A stretch of DNA of 64,000 nt, taken from Bacteroidota bacterium (lineage in GTDB: Bacteria > Bacteroidota > Bacteroidia > Chitinophagales > LD1). This document shows, piece after piece, positions 10,489 to 20,700 of the stretch. Both the position numbers and the translations under genes were made by a program. The stretch's first letter is position 1, and every line of letters starts with the position of its first letter. The stretch covers positions 45,235-109,234 of the forward strand of contig CANJZE010000014.1 of the NCBI GenBank assembly GCA_947479455.1. The letters are read 5' to 3'. The notes beneath the pieces were generated by a model, which searched no databases, was not told the DNA's origin, and was given only the letters and a program-made list of their open reading frames with translations.

Positions 10489-11964
10489 TTAATCCGCTGA
10501 AACAGATTTAGACTTCAGTTGGTAAATAAGTAACGAGCCGTGCTTCCCAATTTCTTGGGTAAAAAATTTCGCAATGGCAAATTGATGGAGGTAGATGCTA
10601 TCGGTAAGCACGGCATAATCACAATTATTCAAAGCTTCCACTTTATAAGAATCCCGAACTTTATCGGGGCAGTTCCATCCAGGTTGATTCATGCAGTACA
10701 AGGAAACATTGTAACTGGCATCTGTTGCTGAAAAGATGCGATCGGTGGGTTTTATCCCAGCTTTTCGCAATACGGGTTCCAGTGTATACCAATCTTTATT
10801 CACAAAATCTTTTACTGTTGAAATTTTTACAAGCGTACGGGAGAATAATACAAACGAAAACAAAAATGTAAACCCTACATAAAACGGGGCAGCCTTCATG
10901 CGCCATTTTCTTTCTTCCACTATTTTGACCGTAGCAGCAAAAAGTACAAACACAGAAAACTGAAAAGGAAGATGATAATAGCCGTGGTAGCATGCATTTC
11001 GCATCATTAAAACGAAAAAGATTAACCACATGGTAAAAGCAGTAATCGTAAACAGCTGAAAAAAATCAGCTGCTTTAAAATTTCGAAGAACAAGCAAAAG
11101 CGAAAACAAAATCAGGAACAAAATCGGCAGCGGATAAATTTTCGAAAGGTTAAGAATCATTTTGTAACCGTAACCAATTGCCAACGAAAAACTTTGCGGA
11201 TTTGTAGTACTCATTTTGAAAATATTGGAGTGGTAAATTTCCTGACTATGCCGCGCAAACATTATCCAAACAATACAAAAAGTAAATGGAATCAACAACC
11301 AAAGCACTTGAACCATAGCGCCTTTTAATTCCTTTTTTTTATACGCGCAAACTAAAAGCGAAACAAAAACTGCCGCTACCAAAAACAATACAGATGATTT
11401 AAGTAGCACGGCTATGCTCGACAAAATGCTAAATGCGAATAAGTTTTTGTTGTTCAATTTTTCTAGCGGCAACAAAAAATAAAACGCGAAAATGAAAAAC
11501 GTCAGAGCTACATTATCGGGCAAAAAACCAGTAGAGTAATAAATGAGGTTTGGCGAAATCAACCAAGCAAGTGAAGCAATGAGCTGGCTACTCACCAATT
11601 TCAATTGTTTTTTGGCAATCATAAACGCTACCACAAAACCTAGTAATGAAAAGGTAAGAGTAAAGAGCCGAAAAATAAATTCATGGAATCCGAAACAGGC
11701 ATACATTTTTGAAACCAAAAACGGCACTAACGGAAACTCACCAGCGGCTATACCTGAAGAGTTGTAAGCCAGGTTATGTGTATGAGGAGCAAAAAACGAA
11801 TATTGAAATTGAAAATAGTTCAATGCCACGGAAGCCCGATCGCATTGCGCCCAGGCATGATCACCATGCGGTCGCGAAAAAAAATAGTTAAAAGGGTGAA
11901 GCGGAAAGTAGAGTAATAAAAGTGCAACAGTAAAAACCAAAAGAGGTAAAAGATAGTTTCTCAT
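10489..11964 (-). CDS. Membrane glycosyltransferase, GT39/ArnT-like
   Basis: PHGDHAWAQCDRASVALNYF and many TM segments; operonic with the HAD and UbiA genes. Confidence 0.7.
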   Translation of the reverse strand: MRNYLLPLLVFTVALLLLYFPLHPFNYFFSRPHGDHAWAQCDRASVALNYFQFQYSFFAPHTHNLAYNSSGIAAGEFPLVPFLVSKMYACFGFHEFIFRLFTLTFSLLGFVVAFMIAKKQLKLVSSQLIASLAWLISPNLIYYSTGFLPDNVALTFFIFAFYFLLPLEKLNNKNLFAFSILSSIAVLLKSSVLFLVAAVFVSLLVCAYKKKELKGAMVQVLWLLIPFTFCIVWIMFARHSQEIYHSNIFKMSTTNPQSFSLAIGYGYKMILNLSKIYPLPILFLILFSLLLVLRNFKAADFFQLFTITAFTMWLIFFVLMMRNACYHGYYHLPFQFSVFVLFAATVKIVEERKWRMKAAPFYVGFTFLFSFVLFSRTLVKISTVKDFVNKDWYTLEPVLRKAGIKPTDRIFSATDASYNVSLYCMNQPGWNCPDKVRDSYKVEALNNCDYAVLTDSIYLHQFAIAKFFTQEIGKHGSLLIYQLKSKSVSAD

Positions 11965-12581
11965 AGCACCTTCACTTTTTTGTTCTGTACCATAAATGCC
12001 TGACCTGCTAATTTCATGTAATGTAAATCGGAAGGATGGTTGCCATAAGCAACTACTTCGTTGATTTTGTCCAGTTCATAAGCTTTATTAAGACGCATCA
12101 CCTTTTCTTTGCCATAACAATTTTTCCCTTTCAGTTTACCAGTAAAACAACCATTTGAAATTTCTAGTTCGCTGCAAATTAATTGCACCTTTTCTTTTTC
12201 GCACCAGCGCTTGAGCCAAACACTACACGATGCCGAAAGAATTAAAATTTCAAAACCTTGCGACTGTAATTTTTTCATTTCGGCATAAACTGCCGGATGG
12301 AGTATTTTGGGAATTTCATTTGCCGCAAAATCATCTCCACGTTTTTGTAAGTCAGAAACTGAACAACCACCAAAAATAATTTCGAAAAATTTTTCTTTTA
12401 CTGCTTGCATTTTTAATTGCCCAGTAATTGCCAAAAGAAAATAAGGTATTATAGAAAGTAAGGAAGCAAAAGCTTTTGTATATCCTGCGTAATAAAATAC
12501 AAAACCAAAAGTAGTATCGCGCAATGTCAACGTGCCATCAAAATCAAAAATGGCGAGTTTGGCAGGATGGCGTTTTTTCAT
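11961..12581 (-). CDS. HAD-IB family phosphatase
   Basis: LAIFDFDGTLTLRDTTF motif I; ILSASCSVWLKRWC motif II; VVAYGNHPSDLHYM motif IV. Start at MKKRHPAK. Confidence 0.85.
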   Translation of the reverse strand: MKKRHPAKLAIFDFDGTLTLRDTTFGFVFYYAGYTKAFASLLSIIPYFLLAITGQLKMQAVKEKFFEIIFGGCSVSDLQKRGDDFAANEIPKILHPAVYAEMKKLQSQGFEILILSASCSVWLKRWCEKEKVQLICSELEISNGCFTGKLKGKNCYGKEKVMRLNKAYELDKINEVVAYGNHPSDLHYMKLAGQAFMVQNKKVKVL

Positions 12582-12586
12582 AGGTA

Positions 12587-13462
12587 TCAATGGTAAATGA
12601 AATAAGCCATCATGGTTACCCAGCAAAGTAGCGATAATTGAATGCGTCTATTTTCTTGTAGCACTTTTTGCGGGGCAATACTTTTTATGCCCTCTTGAAT
12701 CAAACAAACATAATTATAGGCTCCATACCATACGGGAAGGCAGGTTATAAAAACAAATGGTGAACCTAATCGGGAAATGGTGTAAGGGGTTAATGTATAG
12801 AAAGAATAACAAGCTACCGCTATTAAAATAATAAGGACTATGCCTTGTTGCAAATTAACTGTAGAATAAAATTTTAATGATGGACGAACTTCTGAAAACT
12901 TTACCTGGTGTATTTCGAGCAGATTGATTTCTTCTAACCTTTTTGCTAAACCAAAGCCAAAGGCAAACAAAACAATCATTGCATACAACCACCAAGAAAT
13001 TGGGGTTTGGCTCACCACTGCCCCCGCTTGTAGGCGAAAAAGAAAACCCATAGTAATTAGCAATAGATCAAGAAACGGAACGTGTTTGCCGTATGCTGAG
13101 TAAATTAAATTGATAGCTAGATACGATAAACAATAGTAGAAGAACTCGATGGAAATTAAATGCGCTCCTGCGAACGCTGCTAACAGCAGCGAGGCGGTGA
13201 TGGCAGCGCTGGTAACGACCGAAATTTTTTCAGCTGCCAAAAGTTTTTGCATTTTTTGCGGATGCTGCCTATCATACTTGAGATCAAACAAATCGTTGAT
13301 AATATACACCGCACTAGCGAGAAGTGAAAAAATACAAAACGAAGCAGATAACAGATACAAATGATTACTCATGATTAAGCTGCCGCCAAAAAATGCAGGA
13401 AAGAAAAGCAGAACGTTTTTTACGTAATCTTTTGTTCTAAAAAATTGTAACCAGTGCTTCAT
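12587..13462 (-). CDS. UbiA-family prenyltransferase (decaprenyl-phosphate phosphoribosyltransferase-like)
   Basis: FRTKDYVKNVLLFFPAFFGG; YIINDLFDLKYDRQHPQK (NDxxDxxxD). Start at MKHWLQF, not the track start 13561. Confidence 0.8.
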   Translation of the reverse strand: MKHWLQFFRTKDYVKNVLLFFPAFFGGSLIMSNHLYLLSASFCIFSLLASAVYIINDLFDLKYDRQHPQKMQKLLAAEKISVVTSAAITASLLLAAFAGAHLISIEFFYYCLSYLAINLIYSAYGKHVPFLDLLLITMGFLFRLQAGAVVSQTPISWWLYAMIVLFAFGFGLAKRLEEINLLEIHQVKFSEVRPSLKFYSTVNLQQGIVLIILIAVACYSFYTLTPYTISRLGSPFVFITCLPVWYGAYNYVCLIQEGIKSIAPQKVLQENRRIQLSLLCWVTMMAYFIYH

Positions 13463-13620
13463 TAAAAGTATTGCAAAATTATTTTTTTGAAATGGCTGGG
13501 GTAGTGCAGAAAATGACCATGAGCTTAAATACTTTTTTGAAAACCTGAATCGGGAACGCAACCAAGAATTTCGGGTTGCCTTTTTTAGTGCAAATTATGC
13601 CAGCTATCATCAGTAGTGGT

Positions 13621-13745
13621 TTTCAAAAAAAAAATGACAATTCTATGACATCACTAAGTTGATTTTGTACAACTCTGGAACTCATTTCTCATAGGAGAAA
13701 TGAGCATTCAATTATTCAATTGTCATAATTCTGTCATTTTTTTTC
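13621..13745. repeat. Nested inverted repeat with a perfect inner hairpin
   Basis: Outer arms AAAAAAATGACA-ATTCTATGACA vs reverse complement AAAAAAATGACAGAATTATGACA; inner perfect stem CTCATTTCTC-ATAG-GAGAAATGAG (13681-13704). Confidence 0.8.
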
Positions 13746-13774
13746 AAAAGCATTACACCGCATCCGTATGCTCT

Positions 13775-13782
13775 TAACTTTG
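13775..13782 (+). promoter_or_regulatory. Putative -7 element (TAACTTTG) for the TonB receptor operon
   Basis: TAnnTTTG match about 57 nt upstream of ATG 13839; no clear TTG -33 partner seen. Confidence 0.35.
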
Positions 13783-13838
13783 TTTCACAAAAAAAATTAC
13801 TTTTGACCGCTTTTTGATAAACGCAATACATTTCGTGT

Positions 13839-16800
13839 ATGAAAAAAATACTTACTCTCTTCAGTTTAGTAGCAGGTCTATTTGTAGCTCACGCGCAAAA
13901 CGGTGAAATTTCAGGAAAGGTCGTAGATGAAAACGGGGAAGGTGTTCCCGTAGCCAATGTCGTTTTGGTAGACAACAAAGGTGTTTCTACAGGTCGTGGC
14001 ACCAATACCGATTTTGATGGGAATTATTCTATTAAACCCCTTACTCCCGGCAAATACAATTTGCAAGTTTCATATCTGGGATATGCTGCACAAATTCAAC
14101 AAGGTGTGGTCGTTAGTTCCGATAAAGCGACCTTTATTGATGTGAAACTTCGACCCTCTTCAAAGGAATTGAACGCGGTAGAAATTATTTCATACAAAGT
14201 GCCTTTGATTGATCCGGGCAAAACGTCTTCACAAAATACCGTTACTGCCGAGGAAATCGCAAACATGTCAAGTAAAAACGTAACCGATATTGCAGCGACC
14301 ACAGCGGGAGCTTTTCAAAATGATCAAGGCGGAGGCATTAATATAAAAGGAGGCAGATCGGAAGGAACCCAGTATTATATAGATGGAGTAAAAGTTACAG
14401 GTGTACCTACTTTACCAGCTTCATCTATTGAACAGTTACAAGTTATCACCGGAGGCGTGCCAGCAAAATATGGTGACTTGACGGGTGGAATCGTAAACAT
14501 TACTACTAAGGGACCATCAGGAGAATTTAGAGGAGGTTTAGAGTATCAAACTACCCAAGGCTTGGACGCTTACGGATATAATCTTGTCAATGCAAATCTT
14601 ACTGGTCCAATCTGGAAGCAAAAAAGCACCCACAAAACTATCCTAGGGTTTTTCTTGGCATTTGAGTATCTGCGTCAACAAGAACCCGATCCATCGGCTA
14701 TAGGTATTTGGCAGGTGAAAAAGGATATGTTGGATTCAATTCGTCAGTTTCCATTAATTAGAAATCTGGTGAACAATGGATTTTCTTTACGAGCCGATAA
14801 CCTGACTTATAAAGACATGTATAACACCAAGATTCGTCCAAACGTGGTAGAGAGCAATTTTCGCGGAAACGGACGATTCGATATTCGCCCGGCCGATAAT
14901 TTTACTTTGTCTTTTGGAGGTTCTGTTTCGTACGAAAAAGCGCATAATTCAATTGACCAATACACTTTATTAAACTTCGATAACTTTCCTGAGCGCAGCG
15001 TATTGAACTGGAGAGTATTTGGACGCTTTACGCACAGTATTCAGTCGAAACAGGCCGAGGAAGATGAGAAGGCCGGCAAGAAGAAAAAGTCTTCTGCTTT
15101 CCAAAACGCTTTTTACTCGGTTCAATTTGACTATGAGAAATTGGTTGCAAAAACCCAAGATGATACACACGGTGCAAACTTGTTTAATTACGGATACATC
15201 GGCAAGTTTGATGTGCTAGAAGCACCGTCATTTGTTTCGGGAAGCAATTTCCAAAAAGGAAGCGATCCTATCCTCAACGGCTGGTTGCAAAAAGCATATC
15301 AGGATACCGCTGTGTTATTTACTCCAGGCAATTTAAATCCCTACGCAACCAGTTACACACGTCAGTATTATGAGCTTCTAGATGCCACTGTTGACGGTAA
15401 TGGAAGATATCAGGCATTTGGCGAAAACAATGCAAATTTCACAAGAACACTTCGCGACATTGACGGGAATAAAGGATTGATTAATGGACAACGCAGTTCT
15501 GACTTTGCCAATAATATCTGGTACACTACTGGTCGGCAATACCCGCGTTTTGGCTATAGCTATTTCGATATTAATGATGCAAGTAATCCGCAAAACGGTG
15601 GAGGTAATAATGACCAATATCACGTAAGACTAGAGGGCGCATTTGATATTTTGAAACCAGGTGCACCTAGTCGCAATAAACATTCTATAGAATTTGGAAT
15701 TGAATTTGAACAACGTATACAGCGCGAATACTTGGCGTTTCCTGTAGGCTTATGGGAAGGAGCACGTAACTTGGCTAATATGCAACTGGCAGAATTGGAT
15801 ACATTCAATCCAATTATAAGAATAGGCGGTCAGGACTACACCTATGCAGAATTTCAATCGCAACATTTGACTTTTCATACTTACGACACAGTAAGATTCG
15901 AAAGATATTACAAAGGCTCAGAACAATCTTTCTTTGATAAACAATTACGTAAATCTCTAGGACTTGCCGAAAATGGGATTGAAAAAATAAATATTGATGC
16001 ACTTACTCCTGATCAATTGAGCTTAAACATGTTTTCTCCGGAAGAACTCTTGAATAATGGAACATCTTATGTTAGTTACAGAGGATACGACCCTTATGGC
16101 AATGTGCTTTCTAAGCAACCGTCATTCAACGATTTCTTTACTAAAAAACGCGAAGATGGTGAATTGGAAAGAGCCATACCTGCTTTCCGACCAATTTATA
16201 CGGCTGCGTATATTTCAGATAGATTCTACTTTAAAGATCTCACATTTAACGTGGGTGTTCGTATTGATCGTTTTGATGCTAACCAAAAAGTATTGAAAGA
16301 TGAATACTCGCTTTATCCAATAAAAACAACTGCCGAAGTCACCGAAATAAACGGAGTTCCAATTTCGCACCCTAGTAATATGGGGGGTGATTATGCGGTT
16401 TATGTAGATGACGTAAAAAGTCCTACCGCAATTACGGGCTATAGAAGTGGTGATACATGGTATGATCGCTACGGCAATGAACTATCAAGCGGAAACACAG
16501 TGGCAACGGCTGCAGGCATTCAGCCTTATTTAAAAGATCCGGAAGCCAATGTGAAATTGCCCGAGAAGTTTGATCCTAACGGAAGTTTTACCGATTACAA
16601 AGCCAAAATAATTGTAATGCCGCGTCTTCAGTTTTCATTCAACTTAACCGACCGTGCTTTATTCTTTGCTCACTATGACATCCTTTCGCAGCGCCCTAAC
16701 TCGCGCGTGATTATGGACCCTACTCAGTATTTGTATTTTGGAGCTAACCGAATGAATAATCCAAACCTTAAACCAGAGCGAACCATTGACTTCGAGTTAG

Positions 16801-17675
16801 GATTTAAACAAAGAGTTAGTAATACAGCGGCAGTTACTATTTCGGCATTTTATCGTGAGTTCCGCGACCAGATTCAGTTGAAAAAATATTACAACGCCTA
16901 TCCTAGAACGTATACGACCTACGGCAATGTTGACTTTGGAACCACCAAAGGATTTGCTCTGGACTTTGATATGAGAAGAACTGCCAACTTTACCTTGAAG
17001 GCTAATTATACTATGACTTTTGCCGAAGGAACCGGTTCAGATGACCGTTCACAGTTAAACATAGTGAATGCTAACCAACCTAATTTTAGAACTATTAGCC
17101 CATTGAATTACGATTCTCGTCATGCAATTAATGTAAACGTAACATATAGCTATGGGGTAGGAAAAGACTATAACGGACCAACGGTTAAGAACAGTCAAAT
17201 TTTATCAGATGCAGGAATTTCTCTAGAACTCAAAGCAAGGTCAGGAACCCCGTATACGGCCGCAGCATTTTCATCTGCCGAAGGTTTGATTACCGGAAGC
17301 ACACGCGCCATTACCACCGGAGATTTGAATGGTTCGCGTAAGCCTTGGTATTTCAGAATGAACATGCGCGTTTGGAAAAACTTCAACTTCTTAGTAGGCA
17401 AAAAAGATAAGAAGAACGATGACAAACATGCTATGTCGGTTGAAATATACTTGCAAATTCAAAATTTATTGAACACTAAAAATGTGATAGGTGTTTACCG
17501 CTATACCGGAACAGCCAACGATAACGGCTACCTCTCGGATCCGGCTAATACTGTAGCTATCGAGTCGTACCTTAATCCGCAAGCATTCCGCGATCAGTAC
17601 TCCGCCTATATCAACTCACCAAATAATTACAGCGTACCCCGCAGAATTTATTTGGGACTGGTAGTTGGATTTTAA
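13839..17675 (+). CDS. TonB-dependent receptor with N-terminal carboxypeptidase regulatory-like domain
   Basis: GEISGKVVDENGEGVPVANVVLVD...; plug domain GGINIKGGRSEGTQYYIDGVKV...SIEQLQVITGGVPAKYGDLTGGIVNITTKG; 1278 aa. Confidence 0.92.
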   Translation: MKKILTLFSLVAGLFVAHAQNGEISGKVVDENGEGVPVANVVLVDNKGVSTGRGTNTDFDGNYSIKPLTPGKYNLQVSYLGYAAQIQQGVVVSSDKATFIDVKLRPSSKELNAVEIISYKVPLIDPGKTSSQNTVTAEEIANMSSKNVTDIAATTAGAFQNDQGGGINIKGGRSEGTQYYIDGVKVTGVPTLPASSIEQLQVITGGVPAKYGDLTGGIVNITTKGPSGEFRGGLEYQTTQGLDAYGYNLVNANLTGPIWKQKSTHKTILGFFLAFEYLRQQEPDPSAIGIWQVKKDMLDSIRQFPLIRNLVNNGFSLRADNLTYKDMYNTKIRPNVVESNFRGNGRFDIRPADNFTLSFGGSVSYEKAHNSIDQYTLLNFDNFPERSVLNWRVFGRFTHSIQSKQAEEDEKAGKKKKSSAFQNAFYSVQFDYEKLVAKTQDDTHGANLFNYGYIGKFDVLEAPSFVSGSNFQKGSDPILNGWLQKAYQDTAVLFTPGNLNPYATSYTRQYYELLDATVDGNGRYQAFGENNANFTRTLRDIDGNKGLINGQRSSDFANNIWYTTGRQYPRFGYSYFDINDASNPQNGGGNNDQYHVRLEGAFDILKPGAPSRNKHSIEFGIEFEQRIQREYLAFPVGLWEGARNLANMQLAELDTFNPIIRIGGQDYTYAEFQSQHLTFHTYDTVRFERYYKGSEQSFFDKQLRKSLGLAENGIEKINIDALTPDQLSLNMFSPEELLNNGTSYVSYRGYDPYGNVLSKQPSFNDFFTKKREDGELERAIPAFRPIYTAAYISDRFYFKDLTFNVGVRIDRFDANQKVLKDEYSLYPIKTTAEVTEINGVPISHPSNMGGDYAVYVDDVKSPTAITGYRSGDTWYDRYGNELSSGNTVATAAGIQPYLKDPEANVKLPEKFDPNGSFTDYKAKIIVMPRLQFSFNLTDRALFFAHYDILSQRPNSRVIMDPTQYLYFGANRMNNPNLKPERTIDFELGFKQRVSNTAAVTISAFYREFRDQIQLKKYYNAYPRTYTTYGNVDFGTTKGFALDFDMRRTANFTLKANYTMTFAEGTGSDDRSQLNIVNANQPNFRTISPLNYDSRHAINVNVTYSYGVGKDYNGPTVKNSQILSDAGISLELKARSGTPYTAAAFSSAEGLITGSTRAITTGDLNGSRKPWYFRMNMRVWKNFNFLVGKKDKKNDDKHAMSVEIYLQIQNLLNTKNVIGVYRYTGTANDNGYLSDPANTVAIESYLNPQAFRDQYSAYINSPNNYSVPRRIYLGLVVGF

Positions 17676-17738
17676 TTGAACCTATTAATTTATAAAAGAA
17701 CCTAACCGACAAACATTAATTAACCAAAACTTAAAACC

Positions 17739-20700
17739 ATGAAAAGGATTTTTTTAAGCTTCACTCTCTGTGCATTCATGATGCTGTCGGGTGTTTTGGC
17801 AAACGCAAAAGAATTGGTGCATCGCGAGCACCGCAGTACTACAGGAGCGCACAAAACCGAAGCCGGTGATTGTGTTTCTCCAACCGCTCAATTTGATTTG
17901 GATATCAACAATGTTAGAGCAAAGCTCCTAACGGGTGGTGATATGTGGTGGAATTTTAATGACCCTAAGTACGAGGTGCCAAAGGGTGATGGAACAGCAC
18001 CACCGGTTTGTGCAATTTTTGCAGGCGCAATTTGGATTTCGGGTTTAGATGCCGGAGGAAATTTGAAATTAGCGGGACAACTTTATCGAGAAGGCGGAGA
18101 TGACTTTTGGCCGGGCCCGCTTACAGGAGGAACGGTAGATAAATCTACGTGTAACAAGTATGACAGATTCTTTAATGTGCTTGGTGCTGATATTAGCAAA
18201 GCACAAACTGCCTTCATTACCAAGGGTGCAGGAACTACTGTTTTAGATATTCCTAAAGGTTTGCTTTCATGGCCAGCAAAAGGCAATCAGTATTTGGCGG
18301 CAGATGCTTCTATATTAGGTGAAACGTTCAACATAACCGAAAACCTTGCTCCATTTTATGATGCTGATGGTGATGGCAGTTATGATCCGGTAAACGGAGA
18401 TTTTCCAATTATACCTTGTATTAACGGAGACACAAAAGCTTATGCTGACCAAATGACTTTTTGGGTGTTTAATGACCAGGGCAATTTGCACACGCAAACC
18501 AGCGGCACAGCTTTAGGAGTACAGGTTAATGCTTTGGCGTTTGCTTTTCAAACGACCGATGACATCAACAATATGACTTTTTACAAGTATGAAATCACGA
18601 ATAAATCGGCTACGAATTACAAGGACGCTTATATCTCGCAATGGATTGACCCTGATTTGGGATGCTATAAAAATGACCGTGTAGGTTGCGATACGTCTCG
18701 TTCATTGGTGGTTTGTTACAACGGAACAACACCTGACCCGCTTTCTAATTGCAATGGGGAGTACGGATATGGGTCAGAACTTCCATTAGTGGGTATTGAT
18801 TTTTTTGAAGGACCATTGAGTGATAGTGGCAAACAACTGGGTCTTTCCTCGTTTGTGTATTTCACAGGTATTGGAGCTGCTCAATGTTACAGCGATCCGG
18901 GTTCAGCAAGAGAGTACAGAAACTATCAGGAAGGTAAATGGGCTTGTGGTGAAGCGATTACCGAAGGGGGAACAGGGCATGGTGGTAGTACGCCAACAAA
19001 ATTTTGTTTCCCAGGCGAGCCATGTGATCCAAACTCTTGGAGCGATTATAATAGCGGTCAGCCAGAGGGTGATAGAAGAACGGTGCAAACATCGGGTCCT
19101 TTCAATCTAAAGTCTGGGCAACCACAGTACGTAACAATAGGGGTTGTGTTTGTACAACCCCAGGGTGGGGTGGCAGTTAATCCGTGTTTTTCTACCACTA
19201 TAGGACCAGCTGATGATAAAGCTCAGAGTTTATTCAACACTTGTTTCAAAATTTTGGACGGGCCAGATGCACCTACACTTTCTCTACGAGAAATGAATAA
19301 TCAAATCATTATCAATTTGGTCAACTTAAAAGGCTCTAATAATTTTGGAGAAGGATACGACCAATTAGATGGTAATGCGAAAGATGCGGTAGAACATTTA
19401 CCCGGAACAAACGGTGATTCTACTTTTACGTTTGAGGGATATAGATTGTATCAAGTTGCCAGCCCAACTGTTTCGGCTACTGATTTAAACAATCTAGAAA
19501 AGGCACAACCTATTGCCATTGTAGATTTGAAAAATGGTATAAAGCAAGTAATCAACTTTAAGAAAGATGGTGCTTTGGGAGGTTTGCTGGTTCCTTATGT
19601 GGCTGTAGAGTCACAAGATGCGGGAATTTCTAATTCTTTTTTGATTACAAAAGACCTTTTTGCTACAGGAAATTCGACAGATTTAGTCAATCATAAAACG
19701 TATTATTTTACAGCAATAGCCTATGCTTACAATAACTACTTGCCTTACGATCCTTCTAATCCTTCAGGAGGAGCGCAGTTGACACCATACATTCAAGGCC
19801 GTGGGAATTTTGCGATTTACTCAGCTATTCCACACAATCCTGATCCACGCAATGAAGGAACTATTCTTAATGCTAAGTTTGGAGAAGGAACAGATGTTTT
19901 CAGAATAGAAGGTAGAGCTAATGCTGGTAACAACCTTCGTCTTACTCCCGAAACAATTGAAAGAATTCTTGCTTCATCTAATTGGTTTACCGATACCTTA
20001 CAATACGAAAAAGGATTTGACCCAATTGGCTTTAGAGTAACGGACCCTGTAAGTTTAAAAGAAGCAGATTTTGAAGTTCAGTTTGTAGATACACTTACTA
20101 ATCGTGTTGGAAAAACAACACGTTGGTTTTTACATGATCTAACTAATAATGACACCATTTGGGGAGAAAGAAACATTGACCGTCCTTTTGAGCAAAATAT
20201 GGTTTTGACTAGAGGCAGTGAGTTAATTAATTATGGTTTTTCTATTAAGATTGGTTTGCCTACTCCAATTTACAACATTGATAAAACGTATTTACCTACT
20301 TCAGTAGATTCACCTACTAGATATGTGTATGATGTGGTTAGCTCGTATGATGCTGCTAACAATACAAACAGTCCGGTTTCGGCTATTGAATTTCAAAACC
20401 CTACCGAACAGTGGCTGAGTTTTGTAAAAGATGAAGGCGTAAATGCAGTTACGAACTGGATTCGTTCAGGCACTAATGACAATGACCCGGCTAGTCAAAC
20501 ACTTACGGTAAAAGCTGCAGCCGATGTTTTTGATGATAACGGTTGGTATACAGGTCCAACTCCATCTACATTTCCTCATGGACCATGGAGCGACCCTGCT
20601 GAGTATTTTGAGAAGATTTGCAATGGCGCTTGGGCACCTTATTGTTTAACGTGTAACTATGCTAAAAGAGCTTTAACCACTACTGATTTGAATAACGGCA

